Source: Naegleria lovaniensis (lineage: Eukaryota > Heterolobosea > Eutetramitea > Acrasida > Naegleriidae). Taken from it: a DNA stretch of 64,000 nt. Both the position numbers and the translations under genes were made by a program. Position 1 is the first letter of the stretch. Every line of letters begins with the position of its first letter. Below, in pieces: positions 33,148-45,623 of this stretch. The notes under the pieces were generated by a model. The model was not told where the DNA came from. It saw only the letters and a list, made by a program, of their open reading frames with translations, and ran no database searches. The stretch spans positions 220,443 to 284,442 of the forward strand of contig NW_025407868.1 in the NCBI RefSeq assembly GCF_003324165.1. The letters run 5' to 3'.

Positions 33148-34186
33148 TTTTTATGCAAATCATATATGGTCTGTAAGGTTTGAAATTACTTTGAATACTG
33201 TGGATGGTTGTTTTGGAGGCTCTTTTTGATTGGTGCCGGCATCCATCGAAAAGCCAAACAATTGAGTGGCCCGTTATGTCGATGGAACAATGTGCTTACC
33301 TTAATGAGCTCTTGGACCAAAACATACCTACCATTAAAGGGATGCTAATATAAAACCGCCAAGACAGTTTGTGCCCTTACCTCAATTCGTTCAATGAGTC
33401 ATTGTCCTGACATGTACCAACCTTAATTCAAATCCAGCGAATGAACTTGTAACTGCAAATTCAGCAACACAAGAACTGATCTCACCACAACACAGGTGCA
33501 CATGTTGTTGTATGTTGGTTGTTAAATTGTAAATGAAGACAAGATGAATTCCTTTCCTTTTGAAAAGCAAAGGACGGTCTAATTGAAGTCGCACTTTCAA
33601 TGATAAACAAGCAGTCTTTATCCTTGCTGCGACAAGATAATGACTTTGCATCACGACCTGCTCTCAACTTCATGGTACCAATCTTCTTTTCCACAATCTT
33701 TCGATTTAAGTGCTCCTTCGGACACCGAACACAGCAATTCCAATCACCTCCATAAAAAACACCCACACACTTTGTTGGCACAGACTCACAATCTGAGTTC
33801 TCTTCTCATACACACACCACGAATCTTCAAGAGCTTATGCGTTGTTGAAGATTGAGACCTTCCTCATCATCCAACTCACTCTCTCAACCACCAGCAGCAC
33901 TGTAAATATTTTCCTCTCGATTTGAATTTTTAACACCCTTCAACACACTTGCCTTTTCTTCAAAAGAGAGAACACGACCTAAAAAGCACAACACTGGCAA
34001 ATTTCGCGAATTATTTTTTGTTGGACCCCATTCCATTTTGGAACTCACACATGCGTAGTGTCATCTTTTAGAGTCATCACCAATTGAACAAACGCTCCAC
34101 CAACTGAAGCAACCATAACGGAAAGCTTACAATTCTCCATTCGATTCAAGTCTTCGACATTCCTTTCTCACCATTCCCGTTGAAAA
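33148..34186. other. Probable 5' exons of the minus-strand gene plus shared promoter region
   Basis: The minus strand carries good splice-site matches: donors GTAAGG at 33380 and GTAAGC at 33299, and an acceptor TTACAG ending at 33171. An ATG frame (33673 to ~33485, MKLRAGRDAKSLSCRSKDKD) looks coding. I could not join these into one consistent frame with the gene at 31.3-33.1 kb, so no model is given. From ~33860 to 34186 I see nothing beyond probable promoter/5' UTR of the Zn2Cys6 gene. Confidence 0.35.
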
Positions 34187-37100
34187 ATGCAGCAGTATCC
34201 CTTTACATCGACCACTGCTCGCTCGTGAGCAGTAGTGCACGAGTCAAACGGAACGAACGAGTAGTAACAGCAACAATAACACGGGTTCAGCAACAGGAAC
34301 CATAACGACCACACCCTCTTCCTATAATTCATCACCATTACCTCCAAACTGGCCAAAATCAGAAACTTCATCACCTTCTCTCTCAAATTTAGATTACGGC
34401 TCGTTACTTCCTTCTTCACCTCTTGTTTCACCCAATGCTTTCCCTTCTTCTGCTGTTTCACCATCCATGATGATGGGTGTTTCTACTCCACCACCACCTC
34501 CTTCGCAAGTAAACTCTCAACCACCTCCTCCAAGTACGATGAACAACGGCCATAGTAATATTCCTAGTTATTCGGCTCATCCCTATTCCTACACGGGATC
34601 AAGCAATAGTAACTACTCTTCTTATCATCATCCGGGCTACCATTATTATGGTCATCATCATCAGAATCAAGCACCACCTCCTCACCACATGAATCACCAC
34701 TTTATGCCTCCACCTTCCATACCTCCTTCTCACCAACAACATCATCCGTATGTGGCTGGTCATGAACATGGTGCAGCAACACACCAACAGCATTTACCAC
34801 CCACTCAACAACCACACGCCATGATGATGAATAATAATACTCCGCAGCAGCCAACCATGTCGTATCAACAATCATCTTTGCATCATAATCAACAACAGAA
34901 GGGATCTTCTTCACCTTCTACCTCATCCGATTCAACAACCTCTTCCTCATCGTCTGGAGATGCAACACCAACGATGGGTAGTCGTTCCAATTTAGCCTCG
35001 CAACACCAACGTTCTAGTAGCGATAACACCACACATAGTAACAAAACAAACAAGTCGCAACAGCACAATGCAGACATGACCTCAGACATGATGTCATCAG
35101 CAGCTACACCTTCTGGACCTTACTCTCCAACAAACACGACCTTTTCAGAGTCAGTAGCAACACCTGCAGTTGATGATACTCAGGGAGGTCAACTTGCTCA
35201 AATTGCCTGTACAAATTGCAGATCTAGACACAAGAAGTGTACTCGTGAGCTTCCTGTTTGTACATACTGTAAAAAGATGGGCAAGCCATGCATCTATTTG
35301 AAGAGTAGAAAGGGTCAGGATCAACAAAATAGAAAAAAGAGAAAGAAGAAGAAGGACGCTTCGAATGAGGATCCTGCTTCGAATTCCACAACATTGCAAC
35401 AAGGGACTGCTGACAATTTTGCTATACCAACCATCACATCGACCAGTAGTAATGCATCAGTAATGGTTCCACAACAGCCGCATCAGCCACCATCGAATCC
35501 GTCTACGAGTATGGCGCCACCTTCTTCAGTAACAACGACAGTTATGGCATCTGGTACTTCGGGTTTGGCACCTCCACCTATTGTAACATCATCAAGTAAC
35601 AACGCCTCCACAACACCGCACAGTGTTGTTGCAAATTCATCCTCATCGAATTCTTCAACCTATAACGACATGCATTCTCCACTTCCTTCTTCTGCACATG
35701 GTTCTTCTCCTCTTTTAACACATCACTATAATCCAATGGCATATTCTGAGAGAGACGTTCAAGATCCTACTTCTATCTCAATGGTATTTTCATCATTTAT
35801 TCACTCCATGAATTTTAAAATTACAGCACATAAATTACTGGACTTGTATTATAAGGAGTTATGTGCTGGATTTGCTCTAGTTGATAAGGGGCTTATGGAA
35901 GGGCTCATTGATCAATTGATGGGCAATGACGGCTCTTCGAATAACTCTACCATGATTTTGAACCACATTCAATTAGATTCTGTGACTCAGGACGGTCTCA
36001 TTTCCATTCTTTACTCCATTCAAGCATTGGCACTTCAGCAAAGTGGTGAATATGTGCTCAAGGGAGATTACAGACAACGATTAATGGAATTTTTACATAA
36101 CGCTGCGAAAGAAAAAATTTCAAAATACTTTGACAACATGGACAATATCTATGTTGCTGTAGCATTGCACTATTTATCCGACTATTTATGCGGTGAAGGA
36201 GATTTCAGAAAAACCTCACTTTATTTGGCCATGGTAAAACAAATGATTGGACTTCATGGTTATGGTGGACCAAACGATCACCAAGTGGGCACGGCATCTG
36301 CTTGCTACTCTTCTCAGGACAATCCCTCTCTTCCCAAGTTTTTATTAAGAATTTTGGTACGATATAAGGAAACTTTTCTTTCTGACTACATGTCCAAACA
36401 AAATGGAGGACAAGCAAACAGTGCCTCCATGAAATTATTTGGAGTGTTTGCATCAAGAGTTAAACTTGATACTAGTTTCTTTGACAGGGAAAAGGGCTTC
36501 ATTGGTAGTCAGTATTTACCACATATCGAACACGTGGTACAAATCGCTCACACATATTACAGTCTCTTATTCGAAACCATGTATCAAGCACAAGGAGATT
36601 TGTTCTGTATTTTCTCAAATGTTTTTATTAGAGAATTTTACTTGGATTTGTACAGCAAAGTAGAAAAAGTGCCTGCAGAAATTTTACTCTCATTTGCGAA
36701 TGACATTATTTCATATACCAAAATGGAAAAGTACATATTTGCTCCCTATGTCATTGCGAATGGTATTGCAAAGGCAGTTTCTGTTCGTTTGGAGTATTGG
36801 AAGCACACTTATCATCCAATTGATTTCAGAGACGATTTGCGAGCATTGAAAGTTCTTTCAACACGTTATGGTGTCGTTCAAAAGCTCTATGGAGACCTTA
36901 TTAATCAAATTGAAAATGCAATTCTTTTGCAGTATAGTAGTAACAGTTCTACAGAAAGACTGTTGACAAGCGGACTTCAAGGCGTGAATCCTCCTCTCGT
37001 GGGAATGCAAAACCCAATTTCTTTTGCTTCGTCACAATCATCATCCATGACTCAAGCAACGACAGAGGCAACATCATCAGACGTTGCTGCTTCGTCGTCG

Positions 37101-37589
37101 ACAACACCAACCAATACCACCGAACCTGAACAGGATGGAACAAGCATTCCTTCATTCGATGACTCGGCTCCACTGACACCTCTACTTGATCCTTTCAGTG
37201 CTGCTGGAAATGCAAACATTCTTACCATGTTGTTTAATGAAGTTGGAAACGAAAGGGGTGATTCACTCACTGAAGAATCGTACTTTATGGATGAGCAACA
37301 TTCTGAATCAGTGGCACAAGAGAGAGATCACAATCCATTCATTAAGGGATATCATCTTGTCAAGATGATGATTAAGCAACTTTCTCGACTGAAAGATGCT
37401 CTGCATATTCCAGAAACCAAAGTTAGAGAGGAATCACTTAAAAAGGCCAAGTCTGAGCTCATTGAAGAACTCAGCAAAGCTCTACCAAATGATGTTGAGG
37501 CAAAGTTTATTTTAGAGTTGACCAAACATCAACATCCCCAACAAATCCATCCTTGCCAATATTCTCACTTGGCTCTGTTGTTCGAGTAG
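34187..37589 (+). CDS. Fungal-type Zn2Cys6 binuclear-cluster transcription factor
   Basis: Exon 1 (34187-34224, MQQYPFTSTTAR) follows five A and is joined across a very short 40-bp intron (34225-34264, GTGAGC...GTAG) to exon 2 (34265-37589), giving 1120 aa. The frame is open well upstream of the internal ATG at 34467, which is why I extend it. The Zn2Cys6 cluster (~328-354) reads CTNCRSRHKKC, then a six-residue loop, then CTYCKKMGKPC: six Cys at C-x2-C-x6-C-x6-C-x2-C-x6-C, with the basic residues that contact CGG half-sites. A basic KKRKKKK follows. Flanks are P/Q/N/S/H-rich. Residues ~520-890 are helical and hydrophobic (FIHSMNFKITAHKLLDLYY, YVAVALHYLSDYLCGEGDF), where fungal factors carry a regulatory domain. 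Such factors are very common in fungi and rare elsewhere. Confidence 0.88.
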
Positions 37590-37835
37590 TGTGTGTAAAT
37601 ATTTTGCTCTTGAATAAAAGATCAGTTAGGCATAGACGTTTGATTTCATTTCCGAATATCTTGCATTTCACAATTTCTCGATCAACAGGGACTTTTTGTA
37701 ACCAAGTTGTTTTTCACAGGCTAAGCAATATCCTGTCTGGACGTTTGTGGAGCCATCAAATGCCCAACCATTAATTTCTTTTAGTTGTTGGACAAGTTTC
37801 AGAAAATTGATAATGTTTAATAGAATGTTCCTCAC

Positions 37836-39615
37836 TCATTCCCATTCAATAGTGGAAGGTGGTTTAGTACTAATATCATACACCACTCGATTCACTCCTC
37901 TTACTTCATTAATAATTTTGTTAGAAACTTTACCAAGGAAATCCCATGAAGGAAAGTGGAAAATGTCAGCAGTCATTCCATCAACCGAAGTGACCGCTCT
38001 CAAAGCCACAACTTTTTCATAAGTTCTACTATCGCCCTGAACTCCAACACTTTGAACAGGAAGTAAAATTGCTCCAGCTTGCCAAATTTGGTCATACAAT
38101 CCCTCTTCTTTCAATGCTGTAATATAAATATGATCCACTTTTTGTAAAAGAGTAACTTTTTCAGCAGTAATATCTCCTAAAATTCGAATGGCAAGTCCTG
38201 GACCAGGAAAAGGATGTCGATTAAGAATTGAATCGGGCACACCGAGTTCCTTTCCAACTCTACGAACTTCATCTTTGAATAAAAGTCGTAAAGGCTCCAC
38301 AACCTTAATATTCATCTTTTCAGGTAGACCTCCAACATTATGATGACTCTTAATGGTGGATCCTCCAATCGATTCCACCACGTCAGGATATATGGTTCCT
38401 TGACCTAAATATTTCACACCAGTAATTTGATGAGCTTCCTTTTCAAATACTTCAATGAATTTGGCTCCAATAATTTTTCGTTTCTTCTCTGGATCAGAGA
38501 CATCTTTCAATGCATCATAGAATAATTGCGACGCATCAATACCTTTCACATTAAGATGCAAATTTTCCTTATAGGTTTGCAATACTTGTTCAAATTCATT
38601 CATTCTCAAAAGTCCATTATCTACGAAAATGCAATGCAATCGATTTCCAACTGCTTTTTGCAACAAGACAGCTGCCACGGTAGAATCGACGCCTCCACTC
38701 AATGCCATAACGACATGATCACTTTCGCCAATGGTTGACTTCAAATTTTGAACGGTTTCATCAATGAAATGAGCTGGAGTCCATTCCAATTTGCATCCAC
38801 AAGCGTTCACTAAAAAGTTTCGTAACAAAACACTTCCATAAATGGAATGATGGACTTCTGGATGGAATTGAACACCGTACATGTTTTTGGACTTGATTTT
38901 AAAAGTAGCGACTGGAATGGAATTGGTTTTAGCAACGACTTGTAATTGGGAAGAGGATGGTTCATTTTCAATGAAAATGGTGTCACCATGAGACATCCAA
39001 ATTTGTGACTGATCAATTTTGTCACTGCATTCATGTCCTTTAAATAATTCACATTCAGGATCAGTGACATGTAAATGAGCTCGTCCATATTCTCTGACAA
39101 CTGCAGAAACAACCTATTGACATTTGGCCGTCATTCATGAATGATTTTGGACAAGAGAGAATTGAAAAATATTAGAGAAAAAAAGCTTGTCCATATTGAA
39201 AATGCAAAATACACACCTTCTCTCCATGCAAATAAGCCAATAATTGAGCACCAAAACAAATTCCCAACAATGGTACCGACTTGTCTTGAATATATTTCCA
39301 AACTTCATCGTACACGCGTGGAGAATTTTCGTCATCGACCGAATGATGAGATCCCGATAAAATTACTCCTCTCACTCTTTCAAAAAACTCATCCAAATTC
39401 TTCTTTTCCTTGACGTGTCTTTCCAATTTATCAAATGGATAAATTTCTGAATAAACATTCAATTCTCTGATTTTTCTTGCAATGAGTTGAGTATACTGTG
39501 ATCCGAAATCAATAATAATAATCTTTTCATGTTGTAAGAGTGGTGGTAGAGATTCCGAAAAAGTTGTTGTGGTTGTTGTTGAATGAGAACAAACAGAGGT
39601 TTGAGGTTGAGACAT
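37836..39615 (-). CDS. guaA: GMP synthase (glutamine-hydrolysing)
   Basis: Exons 39615-39217 and 39113-37836 give 558 aa, one 103-bp intron. The ATG at 39615 follows eight A; the frame upstream is extra. The class I glutamine amidotransferase domain (~30-230) has the nucleophile in [12 protein letters not shown] (C120) and the His/Glu pair in [11 protein letters not shown] (H217, E219). The ATP-pyrophosphatase P-loop [14 protein letters not shown] follows, then [14 protein letters not shown] and the dimerisation domain ending KPPSTIEWE, all as in bacterial and eukaryotic GuaA. It converts XMP, glutamine and ATP to GMP, the last step of guanine nucleotide synthesis. The first ~28 residues are S/T-rich and not conserved. 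The other exon-sized frames on this strand are shadows. Confidence 0.97.
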
Positions 39616-39920
39616 TTTTTTTGTAATCTTGAGGTCCAGGTCATGATATGGAATGTCCTCCAGTATGAAAATTACAAGTACCCACCTTTCATGATCACCT
39701 GGACCTGAAAAAGGTGGCTTATATTCGAACCTGAATGAATGAGAAGTGGGTCCTATGAAACCCAACTGTCTCTTTTCATTGAACTGAGAGTTGTTCTAAC
39801 CTTACTTTGTTAAATGGTCCTAATAATAAAACTCAAATGTAAAGGTAATGAAACGAGTATAAACTTATTCTGAACAAGTGGTTCAATCATCATGTTCATC
39901 ATTTTTCAAATTTGAAAAAA

Positions 39921-41498
39921 ATGATTTTAAAACTTCGAACGTTAATGTCCATCGGTCCAGATGAACTTGTCTCTATTTTCAAATATCTCGATTATTCCCA
40001 CATGTGCACCATTTGTTGTGTTTGCTCGGAATGGAATCAAATCGCTTCCAGTAATTCTCTATGGCAATATTATTTTCAATTATTGAACATGAACCATCCA
40101 TCCAAAGTTCCGAATGAAATTCTAGAAAAAGATGATCGTTTTTGGAAACATTTAATTCGAAATTATTTCTCGGTGGAATTTGTATCGTTTGGTTCTTCTG
40201 CGTGTCATGATCGAACACAATGTTTTGTTTCATCCAAATGTTTTGATCAGGAGCATGATAGATCAATAATGAATTCGAATTTAGAAATACAACAAGAACA
40301 AGAAGAACAAGATCCAAAGAGCTTTTCATTTCTAATGAAACAAGATCGATTGACTTGTTCCAGAATTCCATTATTTGATTTTGATTTGAATGGTTTTCGA
40401 GTTCCTTTTGTGAAACATTTAATTCGATTTGTTTTGGGACGTATAAAAGTTGTACGAGTGTGGAATCGTTTCTCTCCAACTCCTGGATCCGATTTGATTC
40501 TTGTGGATTCTGAGAAAGACCTGTTAGCAACGACCTACTTTTATGATGAATACCACTCTACAGATTTGAAAGTGAAAATGAAAATTAGTGGACTTGAAGA
40601 AGCATTGATTGGACGAACGAGATTAATTCCCAATGACTTCATGAAGAAGCTTTATTCCTCTTGGAGATATCGAAAATTGGATGGATTTTACTTGTATTTT
40701 GCAACAGAGAGTCATGATCGAATGAATGAGAAGCGAATTGATGACACTACTAAGCATATTGTGTTGAATGTGGACACAACGAATAGTAGTAGTAGCAATA
40801 GCAACTCGGAATTGATTCAAAATGCATTTCTTTACACTTATTCACAAAAAAAAGTGACATGTAACGTTGAAGACGAGCACACGATGGATCCTTTCACATC
40901 TGAAGTTCTCTCGAAATTAATTCCAAATATGCCACATTTGAACTTGTCACCCAAAACATTCCTTCCCATTTGGTGTATGATCTTTACAAAAATTGTGACG
41001 GGATTGTGTCGACTTCCCTATAAGAATGTTAAGGAATTGACTCATTATTATCCTTGCTGGAAAGAAGCTTCTCTTCTGTATGAGTACAAACGTCATTATT
41101 ACTTTAAAAAATTACAACACAAAATGGAAGAAATTAGAAATTTGATACTCTCCAACAAGAATTCCAATGAGAACAAGTTTTCAAAAATGTTGACAAGAAA
41201 ACCCAATGGATATTCCATAATTGAAGCACATAAGGTCACCCTTTATTGGGAACTCACAAAAGAACGAATTGAACATGTCATTGCACAGGACAAGCACAAT
41301 CTATTCCCTGATTTAAAGACGAAATGGAATCACGCAACCTCTTGGCGTTTTTCCAATGCACAAGACCAAAATGAATTATTGAATCAAGCTGTAAATGATT
41401 TGAAACAAGTGTTGAATCAAACCTACAATGTGGAAAATTACTTGGATCTCTACATGGAGTTCAAGTACAACAAGTACCTACGTGAATGTAATATTTGA
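39921..41498 (+). CDS. F-box protein
   Basis: A single exon of 525 aa, starting at the ATG after seven A (39921); the three codons before it need a TTG. The F-box is at ~8-50: IGPDELVSIFKYLDYSHMCTICCVCSEWNQIASSNSLWQYYF, with the usual L-P/D-x-x-x-x-I-F-x-x-L...C-x-V-C-x-x-W...LW spacing. F-box proteins bind Skp1 in SCF ubiquitin ligases and present a substrate through the rest of the chain. The remaining ~470 residues contain no LRR, WD40 or kelch repeat that I can see. They include charged loops and W/Y-rich segments (WKHLIRNYFSVEFVSFGS, YKNVKELTHYYPCWKEASL), so the substrate side is unknown. The start is 305 bp from the divergent GMP synthase start. Confidence 0.8.
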   Translation: MILKLRTLMSIGPDELVSIFKYLDYSHMCTICCVCSEWNQIASSNSLWQYYFQLLNMNHPSKVPNEILEKDDRFWKHLIRNYFSVEFVSFGSSACHDRTQCFVSSKCFDQEHDRSIMNSNLEIQQEQEEQDPKSFSFLMKQDRLTCSRIPLFDFDLNGFRVPFVKHLIRFVLGRIKVVRVWNRFSPTPGSDLILVDSEKDLLATTYFYDEYHSTDLKVKMKISGLEEALIGRTRLIPNDFMKKLYSSWRYRKLDGFYLYFATESHDRMNEKRIDDTTKHIVLNVDTTNSSSSNSNSELIQNAFLYTYSQKKVTCNVEDEHTMDPFTSEVLSKLIPNMPHLNLSPKTFLPIWCMIFTKIVTGLCRLPYKNVKELTHYYPCWKEASLLYEYKRHYYFKKLQHKMEEIRNLILSNKNSNENKFSKMLTRKPNGYSIIEAHKVTLYWELTKERIEHVIAQDKHNLFPDLKTKWNHATSWRFSNAQDQNELLNQAVNDLKQVLNQTYNVENYLDLYMEFKYNKYLRECNI

Positions 41499-41595
41499 AA
41501 CCAAAGGTGTGATATCTCATTAATGTTTCAATAAAATGTTATGATAAACATATTTGATTGAACCAAGTGAGACTTGCCATTTTTGAACGCACCAA

Positions 41596-41657
41596 GTTGT
41601 TGTTGTTAAAAGGTTACACTGAAACGCGGTTGTTGTTGTTAAAAGGTTACACTGAAA
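41596..41657. repeat. Two-copy direct repeat, 33-bp period
   Basis: A 29-bp unit made of four GTT triplets plus AAAAGGTTACACTGAAA occurs at 41596-41624 and again, identical, at 41629-41657, separated by four bases (CGCG). It lies 47 bp before the receptor-kinase ATG at 41704, so it falls in that gene's promoter or 5' UTR. Only two copies are seen. Confidence 0.85.
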
Positions 41658-41703
41658 ACCAGTTAATGAATAGGTAACCTTTGAACAACAAAAAGAATTT
41701 GAA

Positions 41704-44700
41704 ATGCCAGACATTACAAGATGCAACATGCTCAGAGGACGATCGTTGTTGGAGTCTGAGCGTGCAGGAAGAGGAGTCCTTTTGCTTGTTGTTTTGTGGT
41801 GCAGTATCCTGTTGTTGTTGCCAAACCATTGGCCTTGTCTGATGGCTCATGTTCTTCTTCCAAAGAATACGTTCAATGATGATATAGGTGATTCTTCACC
41901 AAGCTCGGAAGAGGCTTTTCATTCAAGTCTTTATATGAATTTTACATTTTACGTCAATGACTCCCATCCTGATGTTTTATCATCATCATCATCATCATAT
42001 ATCGATTGCTCACTTTCCAATCCCTGTACCAATGTGAGTCAAGTCGTTCAAACACTCAATGCACTTCTCTCCAACGACCAAAAAGATACAACAATCAAGA
42101 ACTTTCTGAGCCAGCCCGTAGTCGTCCAGAAATTCGTGGTCGTACAAGTGATCCTTCAAACCAATGCCATAATGACCACACATTTCACTGAGCTTTCATC
42201 CTTTCCTAACTTGTTCTATGTATTTAGATTTTCATCTGCTGTGTGGAAGGATGGAAGAGTTTCACTCGTTGGAGCTTCCATCATTGACACATTTCGAACG
42301 GATATTTATTGGATGCAATTTTCAAATTTGGAATTACAATTAACGTTATATTCCTATGCAGGTACAAACTTGGGAGCTGTGAATTGTACATTTTCAAAAT
42401 TCACCTTTGAAACAACTGCTGTCATTCGCTCGTTTAATGTTGAAAACTCTTCTTTTGAGGATTCTTCGATCACACTTGCAGGATGTGACATGGTTGTTTT
42501 CAGAAATGTAGAACTTTTCAATCGTTTAACGGTGAAATGCAAACAAGCAAGTAATTTTATTGTAGATCATGTGACATCAAAGCCGTTTATGGAAATTGAT
42601 ATTAGAGTTGATTTTTCGAGGAAAACTCTCTTTAAGAATGTGTTTTTTGAAGACTTTTCTGGAAAGATTACATTGACAAGCAATATGGCTGTAGCTTTTG
42701 AAAATTGCAATTTTAAAAGAAGTGCAACATACTTGCCACTTGTCACGATGAATGTTGGAGATTTGTTAATCATGACCAATTGTATATATCAGCAAGGATA
42801 TGCATTCTTATTCTTAAATAATGTGGTTCGAGTGGTCATGACCAACGTAAGAGCTCTCAACAACACAATACTCGCACAGAAATCCTTTGAGATAACCTCT
42901 CCTATCAGTGCTGTGATAACTCTCACCATTTCCAAATCAGTTTCCATCAAAAACTCTTACTTTGACAGAAATATTGGTCTGGATCAAGGATCAGCCATCC
43001 ATTCTCAAAATATAAGAGAATTTAAAGTGTCAGCAAGTACCTTTACGAACCATGTTGGAACAGCAATCTATTTCACAAGTACGGCCACCATGGAAAGAGG
43101 TATAGAAATTCAAAGCTCTCATTTCGAAAACAATACATGCAATGGATTTGGAGGAGCATTGATGTTGACTGGACATGTTCAACAAGATACCTCTTCCTAT
43201 ATGGTCGTGTCTGCCTCGACATTTATAAGAAATTTTGCAAAATTATCTGGAGGTGCAATTTACGCCGAGCATACTTCCTCCATGCTAATCACACGTTCCA
43301 TTTTCGAACATAATCATGTGGAGGTTCAACACTCATATTTCACAGATGGTAATTACCAACGAGGAACAGGTGGAGCTCTCTTTATTGGTAAGAATACTCA
43401 CACGGCTTTGCTTTTTCAATCAACATTTAATGACAATTCAGCAAGCTATGGTGGAGGAATTTTTTATGTGAAGAATTCCGTTCAGAAAGTTAATTTTTGT
43501 AATTTTTTGAATAATAGAGCCACTGTCAATGGAGCTGCCATATTTCATTATCTGCCAGACACTGCAAAGACAGCAATCAGTTTCACCAATTCAAGTTTTA
43601 GAAACAATCTAGCTCAAAGATATGGCCACAATTATTTCACATCAGTGACGTCGGTCCATTTTGACAGAACTAGAACGATTGAACTCTATCCAGGACAAGT
43701 CATGAATATTGATATGAAAGCATTTTCTTATGATCAATTGGTCCCAACAAACGTGGAGCAATTTCAAATCATTGGCAATGATAATTTTCTGGTCCATGTC
43801 CATATGCTTAATCATTCATTGGAAGTGACACTTTATTTAACCAAAGAAAACGAACCAGTTGGTACATTATTCAACACTACACTTCAATATGAAAGTCAAA
43901 AGACAGAGCCCTTCTTACCTTTCAAACTAACCTCATGTCCCTATGGTACAGCATTACAATATCGACCATTCTACAACTTGAACAACTCTGCAGGATTTGT
44001 ATGTGCTCCAAAACCTGATGTACTAGCCATCTCTCTTGGAGTGTCCATTCCACTGTTGCTCATATTCTTTGCATTGGGATTCGTATTGAGCTATCTCTGT
44101 ATAGTGTTAGGTCATAGACTCAAAAAGAAATTGAAACGTTTAGCAGAGAAAGAAAAAGCTGAAAAAGCAGTTGAACAGAAAATTCTTGATAAGCATATTA
44201 TATTTGGTAACGGATGGCAAGAACATGACACGACTACAACGTTCAATGGTGGTTGTACTTCCTATAGCCGATCTTTAACGTCACCCTTACTTGGATCGCA
44301 AGATGTAGAATATTTAGAATTGAGTGAATACACGACGAATAGAACATTGTCTGAGAGCAAGAAACAATCCTTCCTCATTTCGATCAACGACTTGGAAATT
44401 GTCAAAAGAATTGCTGAAGGAGGAAATGGTGTGGTGTATCAAGCCAAGCTATGGAAAAAGTTGGACGTGGCAGTCAAATCATTGAAACAAAATTGTGATG
44501 ATGACGAAGAGTTTGAACAGGAAGTTTCATTGTTGGCCAGTCTAGATCATTTGAATATTTTAAAGTTTTATGGTATTTCAGTCACTGAAACGAGCAAATA
44601 CATGATTACAGAATATTTAGAAAATGGATCATTGGACAAGATGATTTATCGTGGGAGAATTGGAAATGAAGGAGCGCTTAATTTCATTCAAAAATTGCAG

Positions 44701-45515
44701 GCACTCGAAGATGTGAGTTGTGGAATGAATTACCTGCATTCATTGAAACCTGCCATTGTTCACAGAGATTTAAAACCTGGAAATATTTTACTCGATAGGT
44801 AAGTAGGCTGATGATTTCATTGTTGAAATGAGTGTTGTTGGATGATTCACATATATACGAACAGTAAAATGACATGTAAGGTGTGTGATTTTGGACTGTC
44901 ACGTATTGTTGGAAATTCAAGCAATACCATGACAAAGAATATTGGTAAGTATTCATTATTATCATCTTCAATACAAATTACGATCAATTGGATTTATTTA
45001 AATTTATGAACCATCCCACAACCATGGCTACGCTGAAAATACCTTTCACAGGTACATTGTTTTATATGAGTCCAGAATTGATTTCAGGAAAAACCACAAG
45101 CTCCTCGACAGATTCTTATCAAGACAAACTTTTGAAAGCGACAAAAATTGATGTTTTCAGTTTTGGAATTATCATGTGGGAATTATTCTTTGAAATTGCT
45201 CCTTATTCAAGCAGTGAAAAAACCAAAACATTTGGAAATGAAATTCCCATTGTCAATATTTTAATTCACGTCATGAACGGTGGAAGACCATCCATTCCAT
45301 TCAAAAACAAACATGAATTGTCAGAGTGGTTGGATTTATATCCTTTACAAGGTTTTCCAAAGAGTGAAATACTTCTTGACATCATTCTGGAATATTTTGA
45401 ATGGACTCAAAAATGTTGGTCTGAAGAAATCTTGTCACGACCATCCTTTGAAGACATTCACCATGCATTGAAAATACTGAAACAGAAACTTTCTCAAACT
45501 GTTGTCATTCAGTGA
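41704..45515 (+). CDS. Receptor-like TKL protein kinase with beta-helix ectodomain
   Basis: Exons 41704-44798, 44865-44944 and 45052-45515 give 1212 aa. Residues ~22-45 (GVLLLVVLWCSILLLLPNHW) act as signal sequence. The ectodomain (~60-770) is a run of parallel beta-helix turns with recurring N-x-(A/S)-x-x-G-G-(A/G) corners: NGFGGALML, KLSGGAIYAEHTS, GTGGALFIG, ASYGGGIFYV, VNGAAIFHY. This resembles pectin-lyase folds and bacterial Pmp-type proteins. A helix at ~773-800 spans the membrane. The cytosolic kinase (~892-1200) has GGNGVV, DVAVKSLK, IVHRDLKPGNILL (D1022), VCDFGLSR (D1040) and GTLFYMSPEL, the TKL/tyrosine-kinase-like pattern. The intact catalytic residues suggest an active sensor kinase; the ligand is unknown. 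Both introns split the kinase end, leaving the ectodomain intronless. Confidence 0.9.
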
Positions 45516-45623
45516 ATTTTTAATGAGATTTTTCACACCACAATAATTAACAAGAATCACACACTACCAAACAGTAATTTTAAAGATGTGGTCTAGAGTC
45601 ATTCATTGTAACTGAGACACCAA

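Noticed and set aside
41596-41657. A CRISPR-like array
   Set aside because: Only two units with a 4-bp spacer, in a eukaryotic promoter; no CRISPR feature.
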